A DNA stretch of 64,000 nt from Parabacteroides distasonis ATCC 8503 (GCF_000012845.1 NC_009615.1:4528501-4592500), one strand, 5' to 3'; numbered from the stretch's first letter, positions 35,262 through 45,111 are shown. Made by a program: numbers and translations. Notes: generated by a model not told the origin, from the sequence alone.

Positions 35262-35311
35262 GCCCATTCTAACCTCCTTATACTGGGCATTGTAAGGAGG
35301 TTAGAACGGGC
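35262..35311. repeat. Locus-specific inverted and direct repeats
   Basis: Arms of 19 bases (35262-35280, GCCCATTCTAACCTCCTTA; 35293-35311) pair at 18 of 19 positions around a 12-base loop. A related direct copy lies just before (from about 35239), and GGGCATTGTAAG occurs twice. It lies 20 bases past the alpha-2-macroglobulin stop and has no T-run. Confidence 0.7.
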
Positions 35312-35330
35312 ATTGTAAGAAAAGGCTTGT

Positions 35331-38300
35331 TTAGGGCATGATCCGCAAGCTTTCTCCGGCGGTGTGCGACACGAATTCCGGGGCGTACATACATTGAATC
35401 GTACTGATACCTCCGGCGTATTCGCCGCTACGGGATACGTAGACCGGATATTCCAAGACGAACGTACCTTCCGGCAGACGATTGATGAAGAAATTCTCGG
35501 ATACGTCTTTCGGGGATCTGTAATACCAGATACCGTCTCTTGATTCCGGGCCGGAAAGTTGATCGGCCGGTTCGAAGCAGCCCGCACGTAGATCTTTCAA
35601 GAATACGTAATTCATTTCACGGTCTGTCCGGATCGTTAGCCGAACGATTACCTTGTCTCCGATGCGGAGCGGTTGCTCCGGTGTTACGGGACGGATTTGG
35701 CGGTTGGTACCGTTATTGGTCTCGACGAATAATTTCTTCTCGACACTCAACACCCCTTTTTGTCCTTTTACCTTGTCGATCTCTTGGAAGTATTGCTCGT
35801 AAACAGCTCCCCATGCCGGCGTGTTTCCTTCCTTGCGGATCGAGAGCACGGGGTTGGCGGAATTATTTGCCGGCTCGTTCGGAAGTATCGTTTTGAGGTA
35901 ACCGGTGGCGATTTCCCCTTCCGCGGTACTATAGGTCTTGCCGTCCCATGTCGCTACACAGGTGTTTTGCGTGTTCAGCCAATCGCTACCCGTGAGTAGC
36001 AAGGCGTAAATGGCGTTTACCGTGGCGGGTACGGATTCCCAGTTTTGTGTACGTTTCTGGTTTAGCAACCATTGTTTCATCCGGTTTGTATTCTGGGTAT
36101 CCGGTGCGATCTCGTTAAAGACGGACATTAATAAGCAATGCGTGTCGATCGGTGAGGTGAAATAATCACTCCCCCTGCGGTTGTTTGCCCAATACATACC
36201 TTTCTCCTCGGAGATCGTAGCGGTCTTCTTTAGCCATGTCAGGATCGCTGTCGCCACCTCCTTTTTACCGTTTCGATGCATTAACAAGGCGATTTCGCCC
36301 TTACTGATTAAGGAATATTGATTCCAGTGCTTCTCCGCTTGGTTCGTATAGAAACGGATCGCTTCCCGGGCGTCTCCCAGTTCCGGGATATCCCGGTAGG
36401 AACTGCGGACGAATAAGAACTCTACCTGCTCCGGCGAGGGCCATGCGTTTTGCCATTTCTTATCGTATTTCAGCAAGTTCTCATAATCCGTTTGCATACT
36501 TTTGTCCAAGAACTTGAGGGCCTTCATTTGCATCTCTTTCTCCGCTTGCCCATATTGGATCGCGTTTAGCTGTACAAGCTGTGACATACCTTTCAGGATA
36601 GAAAGAGTGATCGCACGGCTTGCGGGGAAACCTTTGAACCAGCTCCATCCACCCTCTTCGTTCTGTTGTTGGATCAGTTGTTGCAAGGCCGCTTCCCGTA
36701 ATCCGTCCGCACGGTTTAGGTCGAACAATAAAGACAAGCGTTGTTTTTGCTCTGTCTCGTTATCGGCGGCTAGTACCCAAGGCGTCTCCTCCAAGAGTAT
36801 GTTCTTCAGCTCTTGGTTCTTTTCCAAGTTTGAATAGAGAGTAGAGGCATTCCCTCCTTGAGCGGTCCATTGGTTGATCACTTTCTGGATGCGGGGATGG
36901 GCTTGGGCGATATAGGAAGCCAACGTATTGCTGTAATAAGCGGCAAACCAAGATAAGATATTATCATTGTTCGGCTGTGTGATCGTCGGTAATGCCTGTA
37001 CCGCGTACCAAATCGGATTCCCGGTCATCTCCAGCGTGAGACGGAATGGTGTCGCTCCCTCCGAGTTCCCGGAGATACGGATTTGTTTCTCTCCTTCCTT
37101 GAGCAAATAGAACGGGGTACTTTCCGTGATGAGCAATTGATTGGAAAGAACAGGTACGATCTGCTGCTCCCCGTCGCTTCCCTTTTCAGAGTCGGCTAGG
37201 ATACGTACGCCCAGTAGGTTGATCTGTTTGGGGACTGGGATCATCCAGCTTACAGTAGCGATGCTATCCGGTTGCAACTCAAACGGACGTTGTGACTTGC
37301 TCAAGCAGATAATCGGTTGGTCTGTAGCGGGATCGAATAGTTCGATGCGTACACGGCCGGATACCGCTTCCTTGGAATTGTTGATGACTTGCGTGCTGAT
37401 GCTGACCTCATCCCCTTGGCGGACGAAACGAGGCAGATTCGGTAGAACCATCAAGGGTTTGCTGCTAATGACCTCTTTCGTAAGCAGACCGTATTTTAGG
37501 TCTTGGGTGTTGGCCAATAGCTGTAGTTTCCAAGTCGTATTACTTTCCGGCAGGGTGAAATTTACGAATACGTCTCCTTCCTCGTTCGTTTGTAAGGTCG
37601 GGTAGAAGAAGGCGGTTTCCGCGAAGTTCCGCCGGGTTTGCTCTGGACTTACCGGCAGGCTGCTCTCTTTGGCGAAAGGATCGGATAGGCTGAACACGGG
37701 TTCCCCTTCCGTAGATTCCACACTAGGCTCTTCTAACACGGCGCTGTCTTCCATGATGTTCATGGATTCCGCCACTACTGGGGCTGCCGCGGATTTCAGC
37801 ATGATACCACCCGTGGCGAAAGCCCGGTTGCTGGAGCCGTATCCTCGTATGACAATCTCATTGAATAGACCGAACCAATTTAAACGGTCATACTGATATT
37901 GAGGTACTTTTATATACTTGGCCTCTGTCTGGTCATATTGATAACTACGCTGGAATCCGGCTCCGGTTGAGAAACGGGGAGCTTGTAGCAGGATCGTTCG
38001 CCGCGGGGAGAAATACCAATTGAATGGTATGATTTTATCTAGCGAGGCATCATACATGCTGGTCAGTACCTCGGCGGATACGATCGTGGAGTCCGCGTCG
38101 GTGATACGGAATTTCCAGCTCTCTTTACTTCCCGGAAGTAAACGATCCCGGAAGGTTATCGGCTTGATGGTCAACTGCCGGTTGGGTAGCTGAAGCTCTA
38201 CGGGTACTTGGGTAATATATAGTTCACCTTCTTTTACGAACGTAAAGGATACGATGATTCCCTCTCCATATTCCGGCTTGAACGGGATCTTAAACCGATG

Positions 38301-41012
38301 GTTCGCGTCACTTAGCTTAATCAACTCATGATGGATGCGGTTATTTCCGGCAAACCATTCATAGAGTACGTAGGCGTCCTTGTCGGAGGTGCCGAATACG
38401 ATTTCCGCTTCCTCCCCGGGTAAACAAGTTGTCTTCTCTTTCAGCAGCCAAGTATGGGTAAATACGGGAGGACGCTTGTCGTTCTTTCCGTATAGGATGA
38501 AATCGGACTGGTTCTTACTCTGCCGTCCTTGGCTATCTTTGGCTTCTACTAAAATACGGTAACGCCCGGAGGGCAATGGGTTGAAAATAGCCGGACTGAT
38601 TTCTTTGCCACTGGTAAAGCTACCGGAAGCTACTTGCTTGCCTTCTTGATAGCTCTCTCCGCTATTCTTATCGGATCGGTTTGCGATCAGTTCTACGATC
38701 TTGAAAGTACCGGAGGTGGAAACCATCTCCCCATTGATTGTCCGGGCTTCGACTACGGCTTTTACCGAGTCTTTCTCGATTTGTGGCGGTAGGTTCGTGA
38801 ATAAGACGATACTGGATTCTCCTACCGAGAAGGTGTAATTTGCCTCTTGGGTCTCTCCCTTGCTATCGGTTACGGTAGCCGATACCTCGTAGGTCTGGTA
38901 TGCGGAAGCGTATGGATTCGTATCCTCCTCTTTTTGGGGACGGAAAGATACGTTGAATGTTCCATCGCCGGAAAGGGTGGTACTCCCTTCCGCAACTTGT
39001 GTCGGAGCGCTCGGACGGAAATACCTCCACAACAGGAAGGGCCTGCGTGTAATACGCCAAGTGACATCTCCGCTGGGTAGCGACACGCCGGAAAATGTAG
39101 CCGCCTTGCCTTGTATGGTAACGGAATCGCCGAAAGCGATATCGCCCTTGATCGGGAGGAAGTACGCTTGGAAAGTCGGGCGTTTGTATTCCTCTACATG
39201 AATATATACGCTCATCTGTCCGGTACTTAACCGGAAGACGCCGCTTAGGGTCTGTTTGGGGATGGAGAACTCGCCGTTAAAAGAACCGAAGTCATTAGTC
39301 GTGAATTTCTTCTGGGCTAGCTCTTTCCCGTTAGCGTCATACAAAGTCACCGTAAAAGTCTGTCCGGCCACGGCATGCGGGTCGTTCGAGTCTTTTACGT
39401 AGGCGAGACCTTTGAAGAAAATGGTTTGTCCCGGACGGTAAAGTCCACGGTCCGTAAAGATCGAGACTTCTACCGGGTTCTTTTCCGGTTTGTGGCCGGA
39501 ACCCATCGGGTAGATATTTGTCAACATAGCGTTGGTATCTCCCGGTCTGCTGGCTTGGAACGCCAATACTTGACTGTTCGCCGGAAGCGTGGCCAAGCCT
39601 TCCCGGTCTGTCTTGACGGTACCCAGTTCTTGCAAGCTACGACGCTGACCTCCGTAATAGGTAACGATAGCCCCATCAACAGGCTTCCCGCTAAGATAGT
39701 CGGTAACCATGACCTCTTGTTTATTACCGGAAAGATTACGATAGATCGCGGCCAATCGGGTTACGCTAACCGTATTGATCGTCTTTAGCTGTTGTCCGGG
39801 TACGGTTACGACACATTCATACAATCCCGGTTGATCCATAGATATATGTAAGGTCGTATCTTGCTGCGAATAGGTGTTGGGCAGTAGCAAAGAGAATGTC
39901 TTCTCATTTACGAGTTGTCCCAAGGTGCTGCCACTTGATTTTTTTGCGGATGTATGGGCTGCCGCTTGTAAAGGTGTTTTCGAGCTTCGATAGATTTGTA
40001 CGATGACTTTCTGTACATTCTTATATTCCAGCTTGATCCCCAGTTGCTGTCCCGGATAAACCGTATTGTTTGTAGATGCGGATAAAGTAGGTTGTTCCAA
40101 TTGCGCCAAGCGATTCTTTAAGATAGCCGTGCGAGGGTAACCGGAATACCGCTTGATACCCTCCTCGCATAGTTTCACCTCTTCCGCTTTGATAGAATCC
40201 CATTGGGTAGAGACGTAACGAAACATACTGCCGCTAACCAAATCCAATTTGGCGATTAAGATCTCGGCTGCATAGTTTTGAGAAGCTAAGTTCCTGTAAA
40301 GCTCATCCAATGCGTTCATGTAAGCCTCAAAAGACTCTTTATCCCTTTTATCCCCGTAAAGGAATCGTAGGTAATCCAATTCCGTAAGGAGGACCGATTT
40401 CATATTCGGCTCCTTATTTTGAAAGGCGATCAAGTCTTTATAGATCTGTACGGTCGGTTGGATGTCCAGTGCCCGGAAGGCAAGGAACTCATAGAGGGTC
40501 GGACGCAGGGTTTGCGAGTCCTTTCCGATCTCCAGAATATCCTTGAACTTGCTGACAGGCGTATTTTGCAATAAGGCCGTAGGTCGCAATGATAAATCGA
40601 TCTCTTCCTTGATCTTATCCGTGAATAAGTTGGAAGTCCATACCCGGATATCCTCCGGGATATAACCGCTTAATTGGGTTCTTTGGTTGATGGTCCACTG
40701 GTTCCGTTGGTAGTAATTCTGATACATCTCCGCCAGCATGGAATGTAATACCGCCACGGAAGCCGAGTCGGCGCAACTGTTGGTGTAATTCTCCACCTCC
40801 TTGATCAGTTCCGGGAACTGATCATCGTTTACCTCCATCTGTTCTTTCATTTTAAGGATAAGATTCTTGATCACCATAGGGGTATTCTTATCGTTTATAG
40901 CTTGCGTGATAACAGAACTTTTTTGTTGAGGCTGGGCGGCCCGGCTATACATAATAACCGCCGAGATGCCGCAAAGTATCAGGGCAGATAAAATAATTGC
41001 TCTTATCTTCAT
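35331..41012 (-). CDS. Bacterial alpha-2-macroglobulin, thioester-less, 1893 residues
   Basis: A signal or anchor peptide (1-25) is followed by a long N-terminal region, an MG2 domain with TDRGLYRPGQ near residue 520, further MG domains, the A2M domain with FFYPTLQTNEEGDVFVNFTL (~1145-1165), and a C-terminal terpenoid-cyclase-like thiol-ester fold. At the place (~1340) where thioester family members have CxEQ, this protein reads TITQPNNDN with no Cys, so it cannot trap proteases covalently. Near 1050, NEIVIRGYGSSNRAF resembles the EVVVxGYG signature of SusC-like plugs. Likely an envelope protein that inhibits proteases or guards the surface. No penicillin-binding partner is adjacent. Confidence 0.85.
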   Translation of the reverse strand: MKIRAIILSALILCGISAVIMYSRAAQPQQKSSVITQAINDKNTPMVIKNLILKMKEQMEVNDDQFPELIKEVENYTNSCADSASVAVLHSMLAEMYQNYYQRNQWTINQRTQLSGYIPEDIRVWTSNLFTDKIKEEIDLSLRPTALLQNTPVSKFKDILEIGKDSQTLRPTLYEFLAFRALDIQPTVQIYKDLIAFQNKEPNMKSVLLTELDYLRFLYGDKRDKESFEAYMNALDELYRNLASQNYAAEILIAKLDLVSGSMFRYVSTQWDSIKAEEVKLCEEGIKRYSGYPRTAILKNRLAQLEQPTLSASTNNTVYPGQQLGIKLEYKNVQKVIVQIYRSSKTPLQAAAHTSAKKSSGSTLGQLVNEKTFSLLLPNTYSQQDTTLHISMDQPGLYECVVTVPGQQLKTINTVSVTRLAAIYRNLSGNKQEVMVTDYLSGKPVDGAIVTYYGGQRRSLQELGTVKTDREGLATLPANSQVLAFQASRPGDTNAMLTNIYPMGSGHKPEKNPVEVSIFTDRGLYRPGQTIFFKGLAYVKDSNDPHAVAGQTFTVTLYDANGKELAQKKFTTNDFGSFNGEFSIPKQTLSGVFRLSTGQMSVYIHVEEYKRPTFQAYFLPIKGDIAFGDSVTIQGKAATFSGVSLPSGDVTWRITRRPFLLWRYFRPSAPTQVAEGSTTLSGDGTFNVSFRPQKEEDTNPYASAYQTYEVSATVTDSKGETQEANYTFSVGESSIVLFTNLPPQIEKDSVKAVVEARTINGEMVSTSGTFKIVELIANRSDKNSGESYQEGKQVASGSFTSGKEISPAIFNPLPSGRYRILVEAKDSQGRQSKNQSDFILYGKNDKRPPVFTHTWLLKEKTTCLPGEEAEIVFGTSDKDAYVLYEWFAGNNRIHHELIKLSDANHRFKIPFKPEYGEGIIVSFTFVKEGELYITQVPVELQLPNRQLTIKPITFRDRLLPGSKESWKFRITDADSTIVSAEVLTSMYDASLDKIIPFNWYFSPRRTILLQAPRFSTGAGFQRSYQYDQTEAKYIKVPQYQYDRLNWFGLFNEIVIRGYGSSNRAFATGGIMLKSAAAPVVAESMNIMEDSAVLEEPSVESTEGEPVFSLSDPFAKESSLPVSPEQTRRNFAETAFFYPTLQTNEEGDVFVNFTLPESNTTWKLQLLANTQDLKYGLLTKEVISSKPLMVLPNLPRFVRQGDEVSISTQVINNSKEAVSGRVRIELFDPATDQPIICLSKSQRPFELQPDSIATVSWMIPVPKQINLLGVRILADSEKGSDGEQQIVPVLSNQLLITESTPFYLLKEGEKQIRISGNSEGATPFRLTLEMTGNPIWYAVQALPTITQPNNDNILSWFAAYYSNTLASYIAQAHPRIQKVINQWTAQGGNASTLYSNLEKNQELKNILLEETPWVLAADNETEQKQRLSLLFDLNRADGLREAALQQLIQQQNEEGGWSWFKGFPASRAITLSILKGMSQLVQLNAIQYGQAEKEMQMKALKFLDKSMQTDYENLLKYDKKWQNAWPSPEQVEFLFVRSSYRDIPELGDAREAIRFYTNQAEKHWNQYSLISKGEIALLMHRNGKKEVATAILTWLKKTATISEEKGMYWANNRRGSDYFTSPIDTHCLLMSVFNEIAPDTQNTNRMKQWLLNQKRTQNWESVPATVNAIYALLLTGSDWLNTQNTCVATWDGKTYSTAEGEIATGYLKTILPNEPANNSANPVLSIRKEGNTPAWGAVYEQYFQEIDKVKGQKGVLSVEKKLFVETNNGTNRQIRPVTPEQPLRIGDKVIVRLTIRTDREMNYVFLKDLRAGCFEPADQLSGPESRDGIWYYRSPKDVSENFFINRLPEGTFVLEYPVYVSRSGEYAGGISTIQCMYAPEFVSHTAGESLRIMP

Positions 41013-41099
41013 ATCTTTTGGGTTTTATAAGTTTAACAATAAACCTTTCCTATATAGATACAAAGAAAGAGCAAAAAGTTGTAAAACGTACGTTAATGT

Positions 41100-41597
41100 T
41101 TATTTTTTGCGCACGTAGGTGATGTAGGTGTAGGGGTAAGGGTTCTTCTCGTCTGCGGGATACTCCTCACGTTCAGTCTCTTCCCAAAGGTCCCAGTTTA
41201 CGACGGGAAAGAACGAGGTAGCGTCGGGAAACTCATGATGGATGCGGGTAATATACATTTTGTCGGCTATTCTCAAAGCCTGTCTGTAGACCAACGCGCC
41301 GCCAATGATGAATATCTCGTCCTCTTTCTCACATAAATCCAGAGCGGCCCCCATAGACTCGCAAGCGAAACAATTCACGAAACCAGCTTCGGGCATAGTC
41401 GTCAATACGACATTCTTCCGATTGGGCAGTGGCGCTACAGGGAGAGACTCGAATGTCTTACGTCCCATGATTACCGCATGTCCCGTGGTTAATTCCTTGA
41501 AACGCTTCATGTCTGAAGGCATGTGACATAATAATTGCTGATTCTTTCCGATCGCGCTTTTATCTGCGATTGCTGCGATGATAGAAATTGTACTCAT
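41100..41597 (-). CDS. folA: Dihydrofolate reductase
   Basis: 165 residues. N-terminal block SIIAAIADKSAIGKNQ, MPSDMKRFK with the catalytic Asp near 29, GRKTFESLP, and FIIGGALVYRQAL for NADPH binding. It reduces dihydrofolate made by thyA, which lies just upstream on the same strand. The residue before the HMPSD block is Cys (LLCHMP) where most DHFRs have Trp, which may affect binding properties. The 75-base gap to thyA is AT-rich with repeats of AATTTATGATTTATG and TCAACTG types. Confidence 0.95.
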   Translation of the reverse strand: MSTISIIAAIADKSAIGKNQQLLCHMPSDMKRFKELTTGHAVIMGRKTFESLPVAPLPNRKNVVLTTMPEAGFVNCFACESMGAALDLCEKEDEIFIIGGALVYRQALRIADKMYITRIHHEFPDATSFFPVVNWDLWEETEREEYPADEKNPYPYTYITYVRKK

Positions 41598-41672
41598 AGA
41601 CTTATTGATTTATGATTTGTAATTTATGATTTATGAATTAACTGTCAACTGTCCATCGTCAACTGCCAATTC

Positions 41673-42467
41673 TCAGACGGCCACTTCTCCCTTGATGTGG
41701 GGATGTGGGTCGTATCCGGTCAAATTGAAATCCTCGAACTTAAAATCGAAGATGCTCTTTACGTCCGGGTTGATCTCCATACGGGGCAACGCACGTGGCT
41801 CACGTGTCAATTGTAACTTAACTTGCTCCAAATGGTTGCTGTAGATATGGGCGTCTCCCAACGTATGAACAAAATCTCCCGCTTTAAGGCCGGTAGCTTG
41901 TGCCATCATTTGTAATAACAAGGCATAGGAGGCAATGTTGAACGGAACGCCAAGGAAAATATCCGCGCTACGTTGATACAATTGTAGGCTCAACCGTCCG
42001 TTCGCCACGTAAAACTGGAAGAAAGCGTGGCAAGGAGGCAGGTTCATGTTGTCTAAGTCCGCCACGTTCCATGCGCTTACAATGATTCGTCGTGAATCCG
42101 GGTTATGCTTGATCGTCTCCACGGCCTCGGTGATCTGGTCGATAGATCCTCCTTTATAATCCGGCCATGACCGCCATTGGTAACCGTATATATGCCCAAG
42201 GCTACCATCCGCGTCGGCCCACTCGTTCCAGATGCGTACGCCATGATCTTGCAGATATTTTACGTTGGTATCTCCATTCAGGAACCATAACAATTCGTAG
42301 ATGATAGACTTCAGATGCAGCTTCTTGGTAGTGAGTAGCGGGAATCCCTCTTCCAGATTGAACCGCATCTGATGACCGAATACGCTGATCGTTCCCGTAC
42401 CCGTCCGGTCTTCTTTTCTAACTCCCTCGGTAAGCACTCTATTGAGCAGCTCTAAATATTGTTTCAT
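41673..42467 (-). CDS. thyA: Thymidylate synthase
   Basis: 264 residues, standard ThyA length. [12 protein letters not shown] holds the nucleophilic Cys; [13 protein letters not shown] and [14 protein letters not shown] are conserved. It methylates dUMP to dTMP, using methylene-tetrahydrofolate, and pairs functionally with the downstream folA. Confidence 0.98.
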   Translation of the reverse strand: MKQYLELLNRVLTEGVRKEDRTGTGTISVFGHQMRFNLEEGFPLLTTKKLHLKSIIYELLWFLNGDTNVKYLQDHGVRIWNEWADADGSLGHIYGYQWRSWPDYKGGSIDQITEAVETIKHNPDSRRIIVSAWNVADLDNMNLPPCHAFFQFYVANGRLSLQLYQRSADIFLGVPFNIASYALLLQMMAQATGLKAGDFVHTLGDAHIYSNHLEQVKLQLTREPRALPRMEINPDVKSIFDFKFEDFNLTGYDPHPHIKGEVAV

Positions 42468-42638
42468 TACTCACTTATTACAATAGTGTGCAAATGTACA
42501 AAAGTGAATCGTATTATACTAGAATAACGGGTCAAAATATGAAATCGGTTGAGGATTCAAACGGTTTCTTCATGTATCCTTGGCGGTTTCTTCGGGAGGT
42601 ATTAGGGGATTTGTATGAAGGTATAGCTTATTTATCAT

Positions 42639-42716
42639 CTGTTGGACGATCATCTACCAACTGTTGCATGATCTTCCAACGGCTGTTGCATGATCATCCA
42701 CCAATTGGTGGATGAT
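42639..42716. repeat. Three tandem 22-base repeats ending in a 24-base perfect palindrome
   Basis: Contiguous copies at 42639-42660, 42661-42682 and 42683-42704 share the frame CTGTTGxAxGATCxTCxAxC. The third runs into its own inverse, giving a perfect 24-base palindrome at 42693-42716 (CATCCACCAATTGGTGGATG core). The 393-base gap between thyA and galM holds this cluster and the galM promoter; a small frame over it is not convincing as a gene. Confidence 0.75.
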
Positions 42717-42790
42717 TAAGATGTCAAGAGGAAGAGTGTAGTACTTCGGGAGGAAATCGGTAAGGATTCCCGAGAAAATGCGTAAGGATA

Positions 42791-42823
42791 TTGGACCTCA
42801 TGTGGATAGAATGCGTATCTTTG
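42791..42823 (+). promoter_or_regulatory. Promoter of galM
   Basis: TTG at 42791-42793, 22 bases, TATCTTTG at 42816-42823; the ATG follows 38 bases later with a AAAGGAAAGAG leader. Confidence 0.6.
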
Positions 42824-42860
42824 CCCGAAGAATAACATTTATTAATTTTAAAGGAAAGAG

Positions 42861-44009
42861 ATGAAAAAACTTTGTTTTGCGGTCATGGCAATGTGTATGT
42901 TATTGTCATGCGGAGGTAAGAATGAGAAGGAGGCGGCTACGGAAGAGGCCACTCTTTCTGGTTTGATGAAGTCGGATTTTGTATCTGAGGTAGATGGTAA
43001 GCCGACTGCTTTGTATGTGTTGAAGAATAAGAAAGGGGCTGAGGCTTGCGTAACGAATTGGGGCGGACGCTTGGTTTCCGTGATGGTGCCTGATAAGAAC
43101 GGTAAGATGACGGACGTGGTGCTGGGTTACGATAATATCGCGCAATACGTGGCGAACCCAGACATGAATTATGGTGCCTTGATCGGACGCTATGGCAACC
43201 GCATCGCGAATAGTAAGTTTACGTTGGACGGAACGGAGTATCAACTTCCGCAGAATAATAACGGCCATTGCTTGCATGGAGGTCCGAAGGGATATCATGC
43301 GGTAGTTTGGGACGCGAAACAGGTCGATGACCAAACCTTGGAGTTGACTTATCTATCGAAAGACGGTGAGGCAGGTTTCCCCGGTAATCTGGATATCAAG
43401 GTGATCTATAAGTTGACGGATGATAACGCCGTTGATATTAAGTACGAGGCTACGACGGATAAACTTACTGTCGTGAATTTGACAAACCATAGTTATTTCA
43501 ATCTTTCCGGTGTCCCCGGCTCGCAAATCATGGATCATACGATCATGATCGATGCGGATACATATAACCCGGTGGACGAGACTTTGATCCCGACCGGTAT
43601 CGAACCCGTGGAAGGCACACCGATGGATCTTCGCAAACCGGTAGTGGTAGGCGCTGATATCGACAATCCGTTTACGCAATTGGTTTATGGTGGTGGTTAC
43701 GATCATAACTGGATTTTGAACGCCGCCGGCGATATCAATAAGGTAGCCGCTAAAGTTGTATCTCCGACAAGCGGTATCGTTATGGAAGTTTACACCAATG
43801 AGCCGGGTCTTCAATTCTATGCCGGCAACTCAATGACGAAAGCGGGTGATAAAGGCAAGTTAGGTGTGGTTTACCCGCATCGTGGCGCTCTATGTCTGGA
43901 GACTCAACATTACCCGGATAGCCCGAACCAGCCGGCATTCCCGAGCGTAGTGCTTCGTCCGGGCGAGAAATATACGAGTGAGTGTATTTATAAGTTCTCG
44001 GTAGAGTAA
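42861..44009 (+). CDS. galM: Aldose 1-epimerase, lipoprotein
   Basis: 382 residues. The lipoprotein signal MLLSCGG anchors Cys17, so the enzyme is in the envelope, unlike cytosolic GalM. NLTNHSYFNL carries a conserved His and GLQFYAGN follows the likely catalytic region; GRYGNRIANSKF is a substrate block. It interconverts alpha and beta anomers of sugars such as galactose. A single gene with its own promoter and terminator. Confidence 0.9.
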   Translation: MKKLCFAVMAMCMLLSCGGKNEKEAATEEATLSGLMKSDFVSEVDGKPTALYVLKNKKGAEACVTNWGGRLVSVMVPDKNGKMTDVVLGYDNIAQYVANPDMNYGALIGRYGNRIANSKFTLDGTEYQLPQNNNGHCLHGGPKGYHAVVWDAKQVDDQTLELTYLSKDGEAGFPGNLDIKVIYKLTDDNAVDIKYEATTDKLTVVNLTNHSYFNLSGVPGSQIMDHTIMIDADTYNPVDETLIPTGIEPVEGTPMDLRKPVVVGADIDNPFTQLVYGGGYDHNWILNAAGDINKVAAKVVSPTSGIVMEVYTNEPGLQFYAGNSMTKAGDKGKLGVVYPHRGALCLETQHYPDSPNQPAFPSVVLRPGEKYTSECIYKFSVE

Positions 44010-44051
44010 ATAAGGAAGAAAGTTCCGGATTTGGAAATATCCACATAATGG

Positions 44052-44096
44052 TGAGGCGTATATACATAAATAGGATGTATATGCGCCTCTCTTTTT
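44052..44096 (+). terminator. Intrinsic terminator of galM
   Basis: GAGGCGTATATACAT pairs with ATGTATATGCGCCTC (one G-U) and is followed by TCTTTTTT. Confidence 0.88.
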
Positions 44097-44299
44097 TACT
44101 CACGGAAGCATCTTGTTTATAGTGGAAGAATTTATCGCTAGAGAGTATACGCTATCTTTTCCCAATAGATTTTAAAAGAGAAAAATAAATCCATATGATG
44201 TATGAGAAAAAGCGTTATATTTGTATCGATAAAGTAAACTCTTGTGGAAATTCAAGGGTTTATGAATCAAAGTGTGATTACGATAAGCGTTTAAGATAT

Positions 44300-44307
44300 T
44301 ATCTTTG
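44300..44307 (+). promoter_or_regulatory. -7 box of the long-hairpin RNA gene
   Basis: TATCTTTG, a perfect TAnnTTTG match, ending about 6 bases before the RNA hairpin. No clear TTTG at the usual distance upstream. A second box, TATATTTG, lies at 44216-44223, followed by a 10-bp hairpin (about 44234-44262), possibly a second promoter. Confidence 0.6.
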
Positions 44308-44312
44308 GAACT

Positions 44313-44448
44313 GAAAATCGCCAAGTTTCAAGTCGGACAGAGATAATAGGCAACTAAACGCTCACGCTTGTTATATATACTGCCTAATAGTATACGTAAT
44401 AAGGCGTGGGCTGTTGTTTATTATTTGTCCGATGGGTGTTTGGCGATT
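44313..44448 (+). ncRNA. 6S-RNA-like long-hairpin small RNA (host copy, 3' end altered by insertion)
   Basis: The stretch folds as one long hairpin: AATCGCCAA (44316-44324) with 44440-44448; TCGGACA (44333-44339) with 44426-44432; ATAATA (44343-44348) with 44419-44424; CAAC with GTTG; CTCACGC (44361-44367) with 44404-44410; then an AT-rich apical stem. A bubble (GTTTCAAG opposite TGGGTGT) sits above the basal stem, as in 6S RNA. G-U pairs in the stems form only on the plus strand. It is not protein-coding. The mobile element joins at its basal stem. 6S RNA binds RNA polymerase; that role here is an inference from shape. Confidence 0.6.
44435..44447. other. Likely attL of the integrated element
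   Basis: GGTGTTTGGCGAT, 11 of 13 identical to GGTTATTGGCGAT at 49490-49502, with eight exact bases TTGGCGAT. It lies in the 3' arm of the small RNA's basal stem. Confidence 0.6.
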
Positions 44449-44484
44449 ACCAATAGTTTTTGCTGTAATTGATTGATATTTAAA

Positions 44485-44513
44485 CAAAAAGCCCACTTTG
44501 TTTTGAAAGTGGG
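44485..44513 (-). terminator. Terminator after the element's lipoprotein gene
   Basis: CCCACTTT/AAAGTGGG stem, followed on the minus strand by CTTTTTG. The AATTGATATT-like word just outside (about 44468-44481) recurs near 49464-49474, possibly an integrase arm site. Confidence 0.7.
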
Positions 44514-44640
44514 TAACAAATCAGTAACAAAATAGCCTTTTTATTGGGCTTGTGGGCTTTTCTGATACAAATATACTGAATCTAAATTAAACAGCCTAAT
44601 TAAAAATGTCCAACCTCTATTAGTGTTCAAAAACAAAGTC

Positions 44641-45111
44641 TTATTCTACAATGATTAAACGATTATAAATCTGTCCATTATAAACATATTCTTCCATCCT
44701 TCCAATCACTATTTTCCATTGGCTTTTAAGTTGCATATTTAAAGTGGATGTTATGGGATATGAAAAGTGTATATCTGCAATAAGGTAATATCTAAAATTT
44801 TGACTATCCAAGTTTTCGTTTAATTTTATTTCCTCATTTCTCAAATCAACCGGAGGGCAAATCTCGTAAAAACCAACTTCATTATCTTTGATTGTGAAAG
44901 ATAGTCTATTACAAGAAGAAATGATATTACACCCGGTTCCTACTTTATTATTTTCACTATAAATAAAATGGTTCCCAAAATAGAAAGTTTGAGTATATTC
45001 CTTTCCATTAACAAACTCAATTTGATAAGCGTCATTTGATTTATCTTCATTGTCCTTGCTACATCCATAGAAGAAAACTACTACTATGAATAAAAATAGA
45101 ATCTTTCTCAT
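44641..45111 (-). CDS. Small predicted lipoprotein of the element
   Basis: 156 residues from the ATG at 45111 (MRKILFLFIVVVFFYGCSKD), where Cys17 is a lipobox cysteine; a longer frame upstream would run through the small RNA gene and is rejected. The rest has beta-strand character (VNGKEYTQTFYFGNHFIY, LSFTIKDNEVGFYEICPP) and no known motif. It is the last gene of the element, just after the RNA terminator. As cargo it may alter the host surface, but nothing in the sequence proves it. Confidence 0.65.
   Translation of the reverse strand: MRKILFLFIVVVFFYGCSKDNEDKSNDAYQIEFVNGKEYTQTFYFGNHFIYSENNKVGTGCNIISSCNRLSFTIKDNEVGFYEICPPVDLRNEEIKLNENLDSQNFRYYLIADIHFSYPITSTLNMQLKSQWKIVIGRMEEYVYNGQIYNRLIIVE

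Noticed and set aside
42488..42715. 75-codon open frame on the plus strand
   Set aside because: It runs over the 22-base repeats and has no plausible protein character or start context.
44216..44262. TATATTTG box and 10-bp hairpin as a separate small RNA
   Set aside because: No upstream box and no T-run after the hairpin; it may just be a second promoter for the RNA at 44313.
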